Shown here: positions 55,535-63,267 of the stretch, in pieces | Layout: every line of letters starts with the position of its first letter | How positions within the stretch are numbered: the stretch's first letter is position 1 | Position numbers and translations under genes: made by a program | Origin: an uncultured Maribacter sp. | Lineage (GTDB): Bacteria > Bacteroidota > Bacteroidia > Flavobacteriales > Flavobacteriaceae | Direction: 5' to 3' | Length of the DNA: 64,000 bases | Assembly: GCF_947495965.1 (NCBI RefSeq) | Contig: NZ_CANMBB010000006.1 | Coordinates: 62,001 to 126,000, forward strand | The notes under the pieces: generated by a model | Told to the model about the DNA's origin: nothing | Seen by the model: the letters and a program-made list of their open reading frames with translations, nothing else | Databases searched by the model: none

Positions 55535-56440
55535 ATGACAAAAACAACTACGAATCTGCTAGGGATTATAATTACCATCCTGGCAGGTATTTATTTTTAC
55601 ATTACGTGCTGCAGTGAATGTGGTGCAGCTGTAAAAGAGGAACCCGCCAAACAAGCCATAGTTCCAGCAGAACCAACTGCAACATCCTATCCCTTTGCTT
55701 TTAGTGATGGTGATTATGCGTTTAATGAAAATGATAATTACAACTTTAATTCGTCTGAATCAGAGATTCTTATGCCATTGTCTACAAAAGTAGAAGCTGG
55801 TATTGCAAGCCTAAAATCCTTTTTAGGAGAAAACGCGTCTAAAGTTATAAATATTACTGGCTATTATAAAAGTGATGAAACCAACGATTCTGCATTCCCT
55901 AATTTAGGGCTTGCAAGAGCAAATGCTGTTAAAAACCATTTAGTTGCTAATGGTATTTCTTCTACTCAAATTAACACCTTTGGTAGTTTAAAGGATGAAA
56001 TGGTAGATAAAGACAATGTTTATTTAGGCCCTATAGCTTATGGTCTAGATGCAAAATCTGATACCGCAGATGATGAATTAAAGGCGCTTTATGAAAAAAT
56101 TAAAGCAAATCCATTAGTACTCCATTTTAATACTGCGCAAGCTTCTATTAATCTTAATGCAGAGCAAAGACAAAAAGTAGCAGATATATCTAGATACTTA
56201 GATAAAGTAGCTGGTGCAACTGCTAATGTTGTTGGCCATACAGACAATACTGGTAACCGTAATACCAATATAGGTTTAGGACAAGAGCGTGCAGACTTTG
56301 GTAAAGCATACCTTATAAGAAATGGCATATCTGGAGATAAAATAAACACTTCATCTAAAGGGCCAGATAGTCCTGTTGCAACCAATGCTACCGAAGAAGG
56401 TAGAGCAGAAAACAGAAGAACAGTAATTACATTAAACTAA
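55535..56440 (+). CDS. OmpA-family protein with two OmpA-like domains
   Basis: 301 residues. A hydrophobic N-terminal segment (about 8-27, then CCSECG) acts as membrane anchor or signal. Two OmpA-like peptidoglycan-binding domains follow: one at about 88-155 (VINITGYYKSDE, LGLARANAVKNHLVANGIS), degenerate, and a canonical one at about 190-301 (NVVGHTDNTGNRNTNIGLGQERADF, then GRAENRRTVITLN with the diaminopimelate-binding Asp and Arg region). It probably tethers the envelope to peptidoglycan. The HhH-domain gene follows after 28 bases; the post-stop sequence is nearly complementary to the 17-nt linker of the candidate small RNA. Confidence 0.88.
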   Translation: MTKTTTNLLGIIITILAGIYFYITCCSECGAAVKEEPAKQAIVPAEPTATSYPFAFSDGDYAFNENDNYNFNSSESEILMPLSTKVEAGIASLKSFLGENASKVINITGYYKSDETNDSAFPNLGLARANAVKNHLVANGISSTQINTFGSLKDEMVDKDNVYLGPIAYGLDAKSDTADDELKALYEKIKANPLVLHFNTAQASINLNAEQRQKVADISRYLDKVAGATANVVGHTDNTGNRNTNIGLGQERADFGKAYLIRNGISGDKINTSSKGPDSPVATNATEEGRAENRRTVITLN

Positions 56441-56451
56441 ATAACAAACAA
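56437..56451 (+). promoter_or_regulatory. possible pairing site for the candidate small RNA
   Basis: CTAAATAACAAACAA spans the OmpA stop codon and, as mRNA, is complementary to 13 of 15 positions of the linker at 12087-12071. It lies about 20 bases before the HhH gene start, where pairing could block ribosome entry. This is inference from sequence only. Confidence 0.3.
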
Positions 56452-56468
56452 TAAAAAAATTATAAAAT

Positions 56469-57071
56469 ATGGATTTTGCAAATATGAACATTTGGTGCTG
56501 GTTAATTCCTTTATTAGTAGGAGCAATTTGTGCTTACTTAGGCTACCTAATTGGAAAAGGAAAAACAACTACTATAGATAATAGTGCCGATTTAAAATTA
56601 TTAGAAAATAAAAATGCAAAACTACAAGCAGATTTAGATGCTTGTATTAGTAAACGTGCTGCATTACAAACAGATTTAGACGCTTGTAATGTTAAGTTAT
56701 CTGCAAAAGCTGCTGCTCCAGCTGCTTCAGCAGTTTCTTCTTTTGCTGCTGGTGCTGCAATTGCATCTATTCCTTTTGATGGAGATGCTGCAAAAGCTGC
56801 GTTTGGAAAGAAAATTAATGAAGATGACTTAAAAGTTGTGGAAGGCATTGGACCAAAAATATCTGGAATGTTTAATGATGCTGGAATAAAAACTTGGAAA
56901 GCATTATCAGAAGCTACAGTAGCAGAATGTCAAAAAGTTCTTGACGGCGGTGGTGATCGTTACAAAATACATGATCCAGCCTCTTGGCCAATGCAAGCAA
57001 AAATGGCGTATGAAGGTAAATGGAAAGAACTTGCAAAATGGCAAGATGAACATGACCACGGAAAATTATAA
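56469..57071 (+). CDS. membrane-anchored coiled-coil protein with helix-hairpin-helix domain
   Basis: 200 residues. One hydrophobic segment (about 8-28, WCWLIPLLVGAICAYLGYLIG), a coiled coil (about 38-80, repeated ADLDACISKRAALQTDLDAC), an Ala-rich linker and a C-terminal domain (about 115-195) with DDLKVVEGIGPKISGMFNDAGI, the helix-hairpin-helix pattern usually seen in DNA-binding or protein-binding modules of the ribosomal L21/DUF4332-like kind. The very end (WPMQAKMAYEGKWKELAKWQDE) is conserved in such proteins as I recall. It forms an operon with the OmpA gene. A link between envelope and DNA is possible but unproven. Confidence 0.8.
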   Translation: MDFANMNIWCWLIPLLVGAICAYLGYLIGKGKTTTIDNSADLKLLENKNAKLQADLDACISKRAALQTDLDACNVKLSAKAAAPAASAVSSFAAGAAIASIPFDGDAAKAAFGKKINEDDLKVVEGIGPKISGMFNDAGIKTWKALSEATVAECQKVLDGGGDRYKIHDPASWPMQAKMAYEGKWKELAKWQDEHDHGKL

Positions 57072-57086
57072 TTAAATAACCAACAA
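57072..57086 (+). promoter_or_regulatory. second possible pairing site for the small-RNA linker
   Basis: TTAAATAACCAACAA follows the HhH gene stop directly and differs from the complement of the linker at 12087-12071 at two positions, one a potential wobble pair. It sits just before the terminator, in the 3' end of the OmpA-HhH transcript. Confidence 0.3.
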
Positions 57087-57087
57087 C

Positions 57088-57122
57088 AAAAAGCCCAATC
57101 AAAAAATTTGATTGGGCTTTTT
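57088..57122 (+). terminator. terminator of the OmpA-HhH operon
   Basis: A perfect 16-bp stem (57088-57103 with 57107-57122), core AGCCCAATC/GATTGGGCT, three-base loop and T run. It may also work for the converging desaturase gene. Confidence 0.9.
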
Positions 57123-57139
57123 TATATTTTAGAAAATCT

Positions 57140-58135
57140 TTACAATCTACCGTTGGCCTCTACCCACTTAAAATTATATTGATCTTCAGGAAATTTCAAA
57201 CGCTCAGAAATACGTAATAAACGAGCTGGTAACTTCATTAAATAATCTCTTGCCTTTTGAGCCTCATCATTTAAAGACCTTACAGTATCTATTTCCCAAT
57301 AGCTATTTAGTTTCTTTAATATTTCTATGTAATCATGTGCTGTATACACTCCTAATCTTTGCGCGCAGTTAGAAAAGTTCTCAAAAGCTGTTCCTATACT
57401 TCCACCAGATTCTCTAAGAAAGTGTGCAGGCATAACTATCTTTTGTTTCATCATATCTGCAAAAGCTATCATCATTCCAGAAGGGTCTTCAGATAAAATA
57501 GTTTTTACAAATTCTCTATATGCTAAATGGTGCCTCATTTCATCACCAGCAATAATAGTACACATTTTACCTAAAAGTGCATTTCCTTTTTTCTTAGCCA
57601 TTTGCCCAACACGCTTATGCGATATATTGGTAGCTAATTCTTGAAAAGATGTATATACAAAATTCTTATAAGGGTCTCTATCTGTTCCAATATCAAAACC
57701 ATCCGAAAGTAAATGTTGCGTTGTAATTTCTACTTCGCGCATATTTACTCTTCCAGATAAATATAAATATTTGTTTAGTACATCTCCATGTCTATTTTCT
57801 TCTCCCGTCCATGCTCGTACCCATTTAGACCATCCATTTGCCTTACCGTCATGTTGGTTTATCCCTTCTACATCCATTAACCAAGATTCATATGTTGGCA
57901 ATGCTTCTTCTGTAATAGTATCGGCTACCATGGTAACCCAAAAATCATATCCTAATTCTTTAGACTCTTCACGTAATTGCTTTACGGATTCTAAAAAATT
58001 ATCGCTCTGTGAATCTGGTAAAAAATCTGTAGGTTGCCAAATCTCTTCAATAGGAATAAGAAAAGAATCTATAAAGCCCTCTACTTTATGCTCTATAGCC
58101 TGCATAACTTCTAACCTTATATTTTTTTCAGACAT
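57140..58135 (-). CDS. acyl-ACP desaturase (ferritin-like di-iron enzyme)
   Basis: 331 residues. It introduces a cis double bond into an acyl chain on acyl carrier protein, using ferredoxin and oxygen. The di-iron ligands are in EENRHGDVL (Glu113 to His116) and GDEMRHHLAYREF (about 197-209), with further Glu in EEALPTYESWLMD. Soluble: no membrane segments. In bacteria this plant-type enzyme is found in Bacteroidota and Actinobacteria; delta-9 specificity is likely but not proven. Neighbour genes are not lipid-related. The gap to the phosphoesterase gene upstream is 64 bases. Confidence 0.93.
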   Translation of the reverse strand: MSEKNIRLEVMQAIEHKVEGFIDSFLIPIEEIWQPTDFLPDSQSDNFLESVKQLREESKELGYDFWVTMVADTITEEALPTYESWLMDVEGINQHDGKANGWSKWVRAWTGEENRHGDVLNKYLYLSGRVNMREVEITTQHLLSDGFDIGTDRDPYKNFVYTSFQELATNISHKRVGQMAKKKGNALLGKMCTIIAGDEMRHHLAYREFVKTILSEDPSGMMIAFADMMKQKIVMPAHFLRESGGSIGTAFENFSNCAQRLGVYTAHDYIEILKKLNSYWEIDTVRSLNDEAQKARDYLMKLPARLLRISERLKFPEDQYNFKWVEANGRL

Positions 58136-58199
58136 AAATTATTTTTTTGCAAAGTTCGTTAATAATATAGTGTTTTTGCCTCTAAAACTACATCTATTT

Positions 58200-58925
58200 T
58201 TAATTTCTTCCCTTTTCTGAAGGATAAAAAGTGTAAACTGGATCACTTTGCCATATTTTCTTACTTTTTATATCAAAAATAGTAAGCGGTCCTTTAAAGG
58301 CTGCTCCAGTATCTATATTCCAAACATTTGCAAAATTCTGGGGTGTAGTTTTACCCATTCTTGTCACAGGTGTATGCCCAATATATATTTCTTTGTAATT
58401 TTTTAATCGTGCTGGGTAATTTGAATCTTCTTCTTGTAAATCTGGATTTAAAGAAACTGCTAATTCCCATAATGTACGATCCCAATAAAAGGTTTTTGTA
58501 AAATACTCATGCTCAATACCTTTTAAGTTTGTGAATCCTGCATGAAGAAAAAGTCTATTTTCTTTATCTAGATAATAGTTTTTTAATTCTTTATAGAATT
58601 GAATATGCCTTTTTTTTGTTTCTTCTGAAACTGCCGCATAAGAAGTACTAGTTGCTGTGCCTCCATGTTGCAGCCACACTGGATTATGTTCTTCTTTTAA
58701 TAACCAATCTAAACATAGCTCATCATGGTTACCCCTTAAATAAATACATTTATGTGTTTTCTGTAGTTCTAATAAAAATTCTACTGTTTCTACAGCTTCA
58801 CTCCAGCCATCTACATAATCTCCTAAAAATATTAAGGTATCTTCTGTAGTTACTTCTGCTTTTTCTAAAACTTGTTGTAGTGCCTTTAAACCAGAATGTA
58901 TGTCTCCTATTACTAATGTTCTCAT
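58200..58925 (-). CDS. metallophosphoesterase, PPP (ApaH/PrpA-like) type
   Basis: 241 residues with the full calcineurin-like metal motif set: GDIHSG (Asp8, His10), GDYVDGWSE (Asp36, Asp39), RGNHDELC, LFLHAG, and IYIGHTPVTRM. These enzymes are serine/threonine phosphatases or diadenosine tetraphosphatases, cytoplasmic and manganese-dependent. Sequence does not decide between them. It ends 64 bases before the desaturase gene on the same strand; divergent from the PfkB kinase gene. Confidence 0.88.
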   Translation of the reverse strand: MRTLVIGDIHSGLKALQQVLEKAEVTTEDTLIFLGDYVDGWSEAVETVEFLLELQKTHKCIYLRGNHDELCLDWLLKEEHNPVWLQHGGTATSTSYAAVSEETKKRHIQFYKELKNYYLDKENRLFLHAGFTNLKGIEHEYFTKTFYWDRTLWELAVSLNPDLQEEDSNYPARLKNYKEIYIGHTPVTRMGKTTPQNFANVWNIDTGAAFKGPLTIFDIKSKKIWQSDPVYTFYPSEKGRN

Positions 58926-59085
58926 ACTACAAAAATCGTAATTATGAACAGGAATATACTATTTTATACCTTTAAAAAACTTTTTTTTAACCTAAGCATT
59001 ACAAACCACAAGTATAGTACTCCAAATTTATAAAGGAACAGATATATTTTTCTAACTACTTTAGCGTTATCTGAAAAAGGATAAA

Positions 59086-60033
59086 ATGAAAAGCGTATTC
59101 TGTATTGGAGAATTATTGATTGATTTTATTGCTAAAACTGAAAAAAACAATTTAGGTAAAGCAAAAGATTTTTCTAGAAACCCTGGTGGAGCTCCTGCAA
59201 ATGTGGCCTGTGCTATAAGTAAACTTGGAGGTTTAAGCAAGTTCATTGGTAGTGTTGGTAAAGATTCTTTTGGAAGCTATTTATTAGAAGTACTTAAAGA
59301 CAATAATGTAGATGTATCTTTAGCGCAAAGGAGTGATGCCTTTACAACGCTTGCTTTTGTTTCTTTAGATGAAAAAGGAGAGCGCGATTTTGTTTTTAGC
59401 AGAGGCGCTGATGAAAAATTAAAGTATGATTCTTGTATTAAAAAAGAATTTAATAATAACATAGTTCATTTTGGTGCTGCAACTGCCTTATTAGGAGGTA
59501 ATTTAGAGGATGCCTATAACCGGTATTTTTTTGATGCGCTTACACAAAATACATTTATAAGTTTTGACCCAAATTTTAGAAGTGATTTATGGAATAACCA
59601 AACCGATGTTTTCATAAAAAAATGCTTGCCTTTTATTCAAAAATCGCATTTATGTAAATTTAGTTTAGAAGAAGCACAATTACTTTCTGGAGAAACCAAC
59701 CCAATAGACTGCTCTGGTGTATTACATGAAATTGGTGCCCAAGTTATTGCTATTACGTTAGGCAAAAAAGGAACTTTAGTAAGCACAAATAAAAAACAAA
59801 AAACCATACCAAGTATAGAGGTTAAAACGGTAGATACCACCGGTGCTGGCGATGCTTTTATTGGTTGTTTATTGTACCAAATAGCATCTTTAACCTCTAC
59901 TTCTGGGATTATGGAAGATTTTAGTTTATTAAATAAAATGGTAATAAAAGCTAATAAAGCTGGGGCTTATTCAACTACTGGTTATGGAGCAATTTCTTCT
60001 TTGCCAAACTATAATGCTGTTTTTAATTCTTAA
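59086..60033 (+). CDS. PfkB-family sugar kinase, probably fructokinase
   Basis: 315 residues. The ribokinase fold is clear: N-terminal GELLIDFIA, substrate loop NPGGAPANVACAISKLGG, lid strands and the C-terminal signature VDTTGAGDAFIGCLLY with catalytic Asp. The GGAPANVA motif and overall length favour fructokinase (fructose to fructose 6-phosphate); other sugars are possible. The ATG at 59086 follows an AAAAAGG purine run that could be a ribosome site. Its last 4 bases overlap the end of the convergent AlbA_2 gene. Confidence 0.9.
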   Translation: MKSVFCIGELLIDFIAKTEKNNLGKAKDFSRNPGGAPANVACAISKLGGLSKFIGSVGKDSFGSYLLEVLKDNNVDVSLAQRSDAFTTLAFVSLDEKGERDFVFSRGADEKLKYDSCIKKEFNNNIVHFGAATALLGGNLEDAYNRYFFDALTQNTFISFDPNFRSDLWNNQTDVFIKKCLPFIQKSHLCKFSLEEAQLLSGETNPIDCSGVLHEIGAQVIAITLGKKGTLVSTNKKQKTIPSIEVKTVDTTGAGDAFIGCLLYQIASLTSTSGIMEDFSLLNKMVIKANKAGAYSTTGYGAISSLPNYNAVFNS

Positions 60034-61169
60034 TTATTATACTGCACCTTACGCAGAATTCTTAAAGAAGCTTTAAGGTCATTATAAATTTTTCTGTCCG
60101 TTTTTTTAAGCAATGGTCTTGCTTTTTCCATTTTCTCTTTTGCATCTTTAAAATTATTTAAATAACAAATTAAATAGGTAGCAGGCAGTTGTTTTAAATC
60201 TTCTAATTCTGTTTCATTTAAACTAATTCCTTTTTTTATTTTAGAAAGCAGGGCATTATTAGTGTTATAAATATGGTGCAAATCTTCTTTATTATACTGC
60301 GGCGGGTTAAATATTAATTTACTTTTTATTACATATTTTCCATTATCATTAAAAGCAATGGTAACCTCTTCTAAAGGATAATATTTTACTTTATTTCCCA
60401 AACCTAACTGTACATATTCTGTAGTAGTAAAAGAGTCATTTGTATAGGTAATTGTTACCTCATCTAAGGTGGAATAAAATAGCTTTACTTGCTCATTTAT
60501 AAGCTCTATATCTACCCTAGAAAAGTAAGTTTCTTCTTTTACTTTTTTAATATTGCCTGCCCAACAAACTACAAACTGCTCTTTAAAAACTTTATAGTTA
60601 CTTTCTAAATCCTTGTGCCTATTATTTATAAAATCTATAACACCATCTAGAGTTAACTCTATATTATTTTTGGCATGCTTTTCTATAGTTGCAACGGTCT
60701 CCGAATTATTGTCTATTAACTCTATGTCATAGGCCTTTGGCAAGCTTATACTACCTTCTCTAAAAAAAACAGAACCCCCATAATATTTCCAAATATTTTT
60801 TCGAAGAGAACAAACTTTCCCGTTAGAAGATACGGTTACTAAACCAACCACTTTACCCTCTGGTAAATGAGGAAAAGGAATATTTTCATAAGCTATTAAT
60901 GGCGGATTATCTAGATAGGCATTTACTAAATTTTGAATTTTACTATCATCAAAAAAATCTACTCCTACAATTTTATTGTCCTCATCTTCTACTCCAATTA
61001 CTATAAAAGAATTATTATTAGGATTGCTATTAGCTAAGGCACAAACATGTTTTAAAAACTTGCCTTTCCCTTCTTTTTCTCCAATGTTTATAAAACGTTT
61101 TTTATCATAAAAACTATTTTCATCGTTATGAGCAAGAAGGTTTTTTACTAATAGTCTTTTGTTAATCAT
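60030..61169 (-). CDS. AlbA_2 (Schlafen-type) domain protein
   Basis: 379 residues, cytoplasmic. The N-terminal part (about 15-165) carries the AlbA_2/Schlafen putative nucleic-acid-binding pattern: ENSFYDKKRFINIGEKEGKGKFLKHVCALANSNP, then NNSFIVIGVEDEDNKIVGVDFFDD and SVFFREGSISL. The rest (about 170-379) is an unrecognised alpha/beta region ending in basic helices. Such proteins are often ATP-dependent regulators or defence-related, but here the gene is coupled to a short-chain dehydrogenase gene by a 4-base overlap (ATGA-type), in an otherwise housekeeping stretch. Function unknown. Confidence 0.8.
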   Translation of the reverse strand: MINKRLLVKNLLAHNDENSFYDKKRFINIGEKEGKGKFLKHVCALANSNPNNNSFIVIGVEDEDNKIVGVDFFDDSKIQNLVNAYLDNPPLIAYENIPFPHLPEGKVVGLVTVSSNGKVCSLRKNIWKYYGGSVFFREGSISLPKAYDIELIDNNSETVATIEKHAKNNIELTLDGVIDFINNRHKDLESNYKVFKEQFVVCWAGNIKKVKEETYFSRVDIELINEQVKLFYSTLDEVTITYTNDSFTTTEYVQLGLGNKVKYYPLEEVTIAFNDNGKYVIKSKLIFNPPQYNKEDLHHIYNTNNALLSKIKKGISLNETELEDLKQLPATYLICYLNNFKDAKEKMEKARPLLKKTDRKIYNDLKASLRILRKVQYNN

Positions 61170-61921
61170 AATTCTTTATTCACTATAGTACTACTGGCTT
61201 GTGCTGTTGGCATAACTACTAAATCTGCAATATTAACATGGTAAGGGCGTGTAACAGCAAAATGAATAATATCTGCAATATCTTCTGGTTTTAAGGGTGT
61301 AAATCCTTTATAAACCGTATTTGCTTTTTCCGTATTGCCTTTAAAACGAACCTCACTAAACTCGGTTTCTACAAGTCCTGGGTTTATAGCACCAACTTTA
61401 ATCCCATGTTTGTTAAGGTCTATTCGCATTCCTTGGTTCAAGGCATCCACAGCATGTTTACTTGCACAATACACATTACCATTTGGGTACACCTCTTTAC
61501 CAGCAGTAGAACCAATATTAATAATATGTCCGCTTTTATTCATTATCATTTTTGGAATAATGGCTTTAGAAATATAGAGCAAGCCTTTAACATTAATATC
61601 TAACATAGCATCCCAATCTTCAATATTTCCATCTTGGATAGGTTCTAAACCATGGGCATTCCCTGCATTATTTATTAAAATATGAATCTTAGAAAACTCT
61701 TTTGGCAAAGTATTAATAGCATTGTGTACAGCATGCTTATCTCTTATATCAAAAGAAAGAATATGCACCTTAACTTTTTCATTTAAAGCTTTTTGCATTT
61801 CTTCTAATCTTTCTTTTCTTCGCCCGCAAATAATTATGTTTATACCTTGTTCTGCAAAAAGAAAAGCTGTTGCTCTACCAATTCCGCTAGTTGCTCCTGT
61901 AATTAAAGCTGTTTTATCCAT
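61166..61921 (-). CDS. short-chain dehydrogenase/reductase (YdfG-like)
   Basis: 251 residues. Rossmann motif TGATSGIGRATAF (8-20) with Arg at CGRRKERL favouring NADP, the NNAGNAHG motif, catalytic Ser in NIGSTAGKEVYP and YCASKHAV (Tyr-x-x-x-Lys), then NPGLVETEFS. The sequence resembles YdfG-type 3-hydroxy acid dehydrogenases. It oxidises or reduces small hydroxy acids; exact substrate unknown. The stop overlaps the start of the AlbA_2 gene by 4 bases, so the pair is co-translated. Confidence 0.92.
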   Translation of the reverse strand: MDKTALITGATSGIGRATAFLFAEQGINIIICGRRKERLEEMQKALNEKVKVHILSFDIRDKHAVHNAINTLPKEFSKIHILINNAGNAHGLEPIQDGNIEDWDAMLDINVKGLLYISKAIIPKMIMNKSGHIINIGSTAGKEVYPNGNVYCASKHAVDALNQGMRIDLNKHGIKVGAINPGLVETEFSEVRFKGNTEKANTVYKGFTPLKPEDIADIIHFAVTRPYHVNIADLVVMPTAQASSTIVNKEL

Positions 61922-62167
61922 TTTTAAGGTTATATTTAGGCAATAAAATGTGAAATTTAGACTACTCCAAAAAATTAACGAATCATTAAAAACACTCGTT
62001 AGACCAAGTTATGGAGTGAAAATAAAAAGAAATGACTTAAAAACTTCATAAAAATAGAGGTTTACCTCATTTTTTAACCAATTGTTAACAGCTAAAGAGT
62101 GAATAAATTTTCAATTTGCACTTCTGTTAAAAATAAAATAAAAAAATACCAAAATATATAAAGTTAT

Positions 62168-63169
62168 ATGGAAGAAAATACCACGGTAGACATTAGCGCA
62201 GTGAACGAGAAAATTGCCCAAGAAAGCGCTTTTATTGATCTTCTTATTACAGAAATGAATAAAGTAATTGTGGGTCAAAAACATATGATAGAAAGATTGC
62301 TAATTGGTCTTTTAGGGCAAGGGCATATTTTATTAGAAGGTGTTCCTGGACTAGCAAAAACACTTGCTATTAATACGCTATCTAAAGCAGTAAAAGGAAG
62401 TTTTAGTAGAATCCAATTTACACCAGATTTATTACCTGCGGATGTAGTTGGTACTATGATTTATAATATGAAAGTCAATGACTTTTCTATTAAGAAGGGT
62501 CCAATTTTTGCAAACTTTGTACTGGCAGATGAGATTAACCGTGCTCCTGCAAAAGTACAATCGGCACTATTAGAGGCCATGCAAGAAAAGCAGGTTACTA
62601 TTGGTGACCAAACTTTTGTTTTAGACAAGCCTTTTTTAGTAATGGCAACGCAAAACCCAGTAGAACAAGAAGGAACTTACCCTTTACCAGAAGCACAGGT
62701 AGACCGTTTTATGCTAAAAACAGTTATTGATTATCCTAAAATGAATGAGGAGCAAATGGTAATGCGCCAAAATTTATTAGGAAAATACGAAGAAGTAAAA
62801 CCTGTTGTAAGTGTAGACCAAATTTTAAGTGCTCAAAAAGCAGTTAGAGAAGTTTATATGGATGAGAAAATAGAAAAATATATCCTGGATATTATTTTTG
62901 CTACTCGTTATCCAGAAAAATATAATCTAGAAAGCCTTAAACCATTAATTAATTTTGGTGCGTCTCCTAGAGGTAGTATTAACCTTGGAGTTGCTTCTAA
63001 ATGTTATGCCTTTATTAAAAGAAGAGGGTATGTAATACCAGAAGATGTAAGGGCTGTTGTGCATGATGTATTAAGACACCGTATAGGAATTACATATGAA
63101 GCGGAAGCAGAAAACATTACTTCGGAAGAAATAATTAATAAAATTATTAATGAGGTTGAGGTACCATAG
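62168..63169 (+). CDS. MoxR-family AAA+ ATPase
   Basis: 333 residues. Walker A GVPGLAKT (58-65), Walker B FVLADEINRAP (about 116-126), sensor 1 MATQNPVEQEGTYPLPEAQ and sensor 2 in FGASPRGSINLG match MoxR ATPases, chaperones that act with vWA proteins on cofactor insertion, envelope integrity or stress. The next gene is a DUF58 protein, the standard partner, 98 bases on. The gap holds a long hairpin. In Bacteroidota this pair opens the Bat (aerotolerance) operon; the continuation lies outside the window. Confidence 0.95.
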   Translation: MEENTTVDISAVNEKIAQESAFIDLLITEMNKVIVGQKHMIERLLIGLLGQGHILLEGVPGLAKTLAINTLSKAVKGSFSRIQFTPDLLPADVVGTMIYNMKVNDFSIKKGPIFANFVLADEINRAPAKVQSALLEAMQEKQVTIGDQTFVLDKPFLVMATQNPVEQEGTYPLPEAQVDRFMLKTVIDYPKMNEEQMVMRQNLLGKYEEVKPVVSVDQILSAQKAVREVYMDEKIEKYILDIIFATRYPEKYNLESLKPLINFGASPRGSINLGVASKCYAFIKRRGYVIPEDVRAVVHDVLRHRIGITYEAEAENITSEEIINKIINEVEVP

Positions 63170-63239
63170 GCACTAATGTGCCAGTATTAAGTACAAAGTA
63201 TAGAGAAATAAGTTTTCTCTATACTTTGTACTTAATACT
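63169..63239. repeat. long hairpins in the moxR-DUF58 gap
   Basis: GGCAC-TAAT-GTGCC (63169-63182, starting in the moxR stop codon) is followed directly by a perfect 26-bp inverted repeat (63183-63208 with 63214-63239) with a 5-base loop. The right arm and its continuation hold two direct copies of ATACTTTGTACT. There is no T run, so it is not a classic terminator. It could be a mobile palindromic repeat, an RNase processing site or an attenuator that sets moxR over DUF58 expression. Confidence 0.75.
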
Positions 63240-63267
63240 TTGTACTAAATGAGCCAAGGGCGAATAT

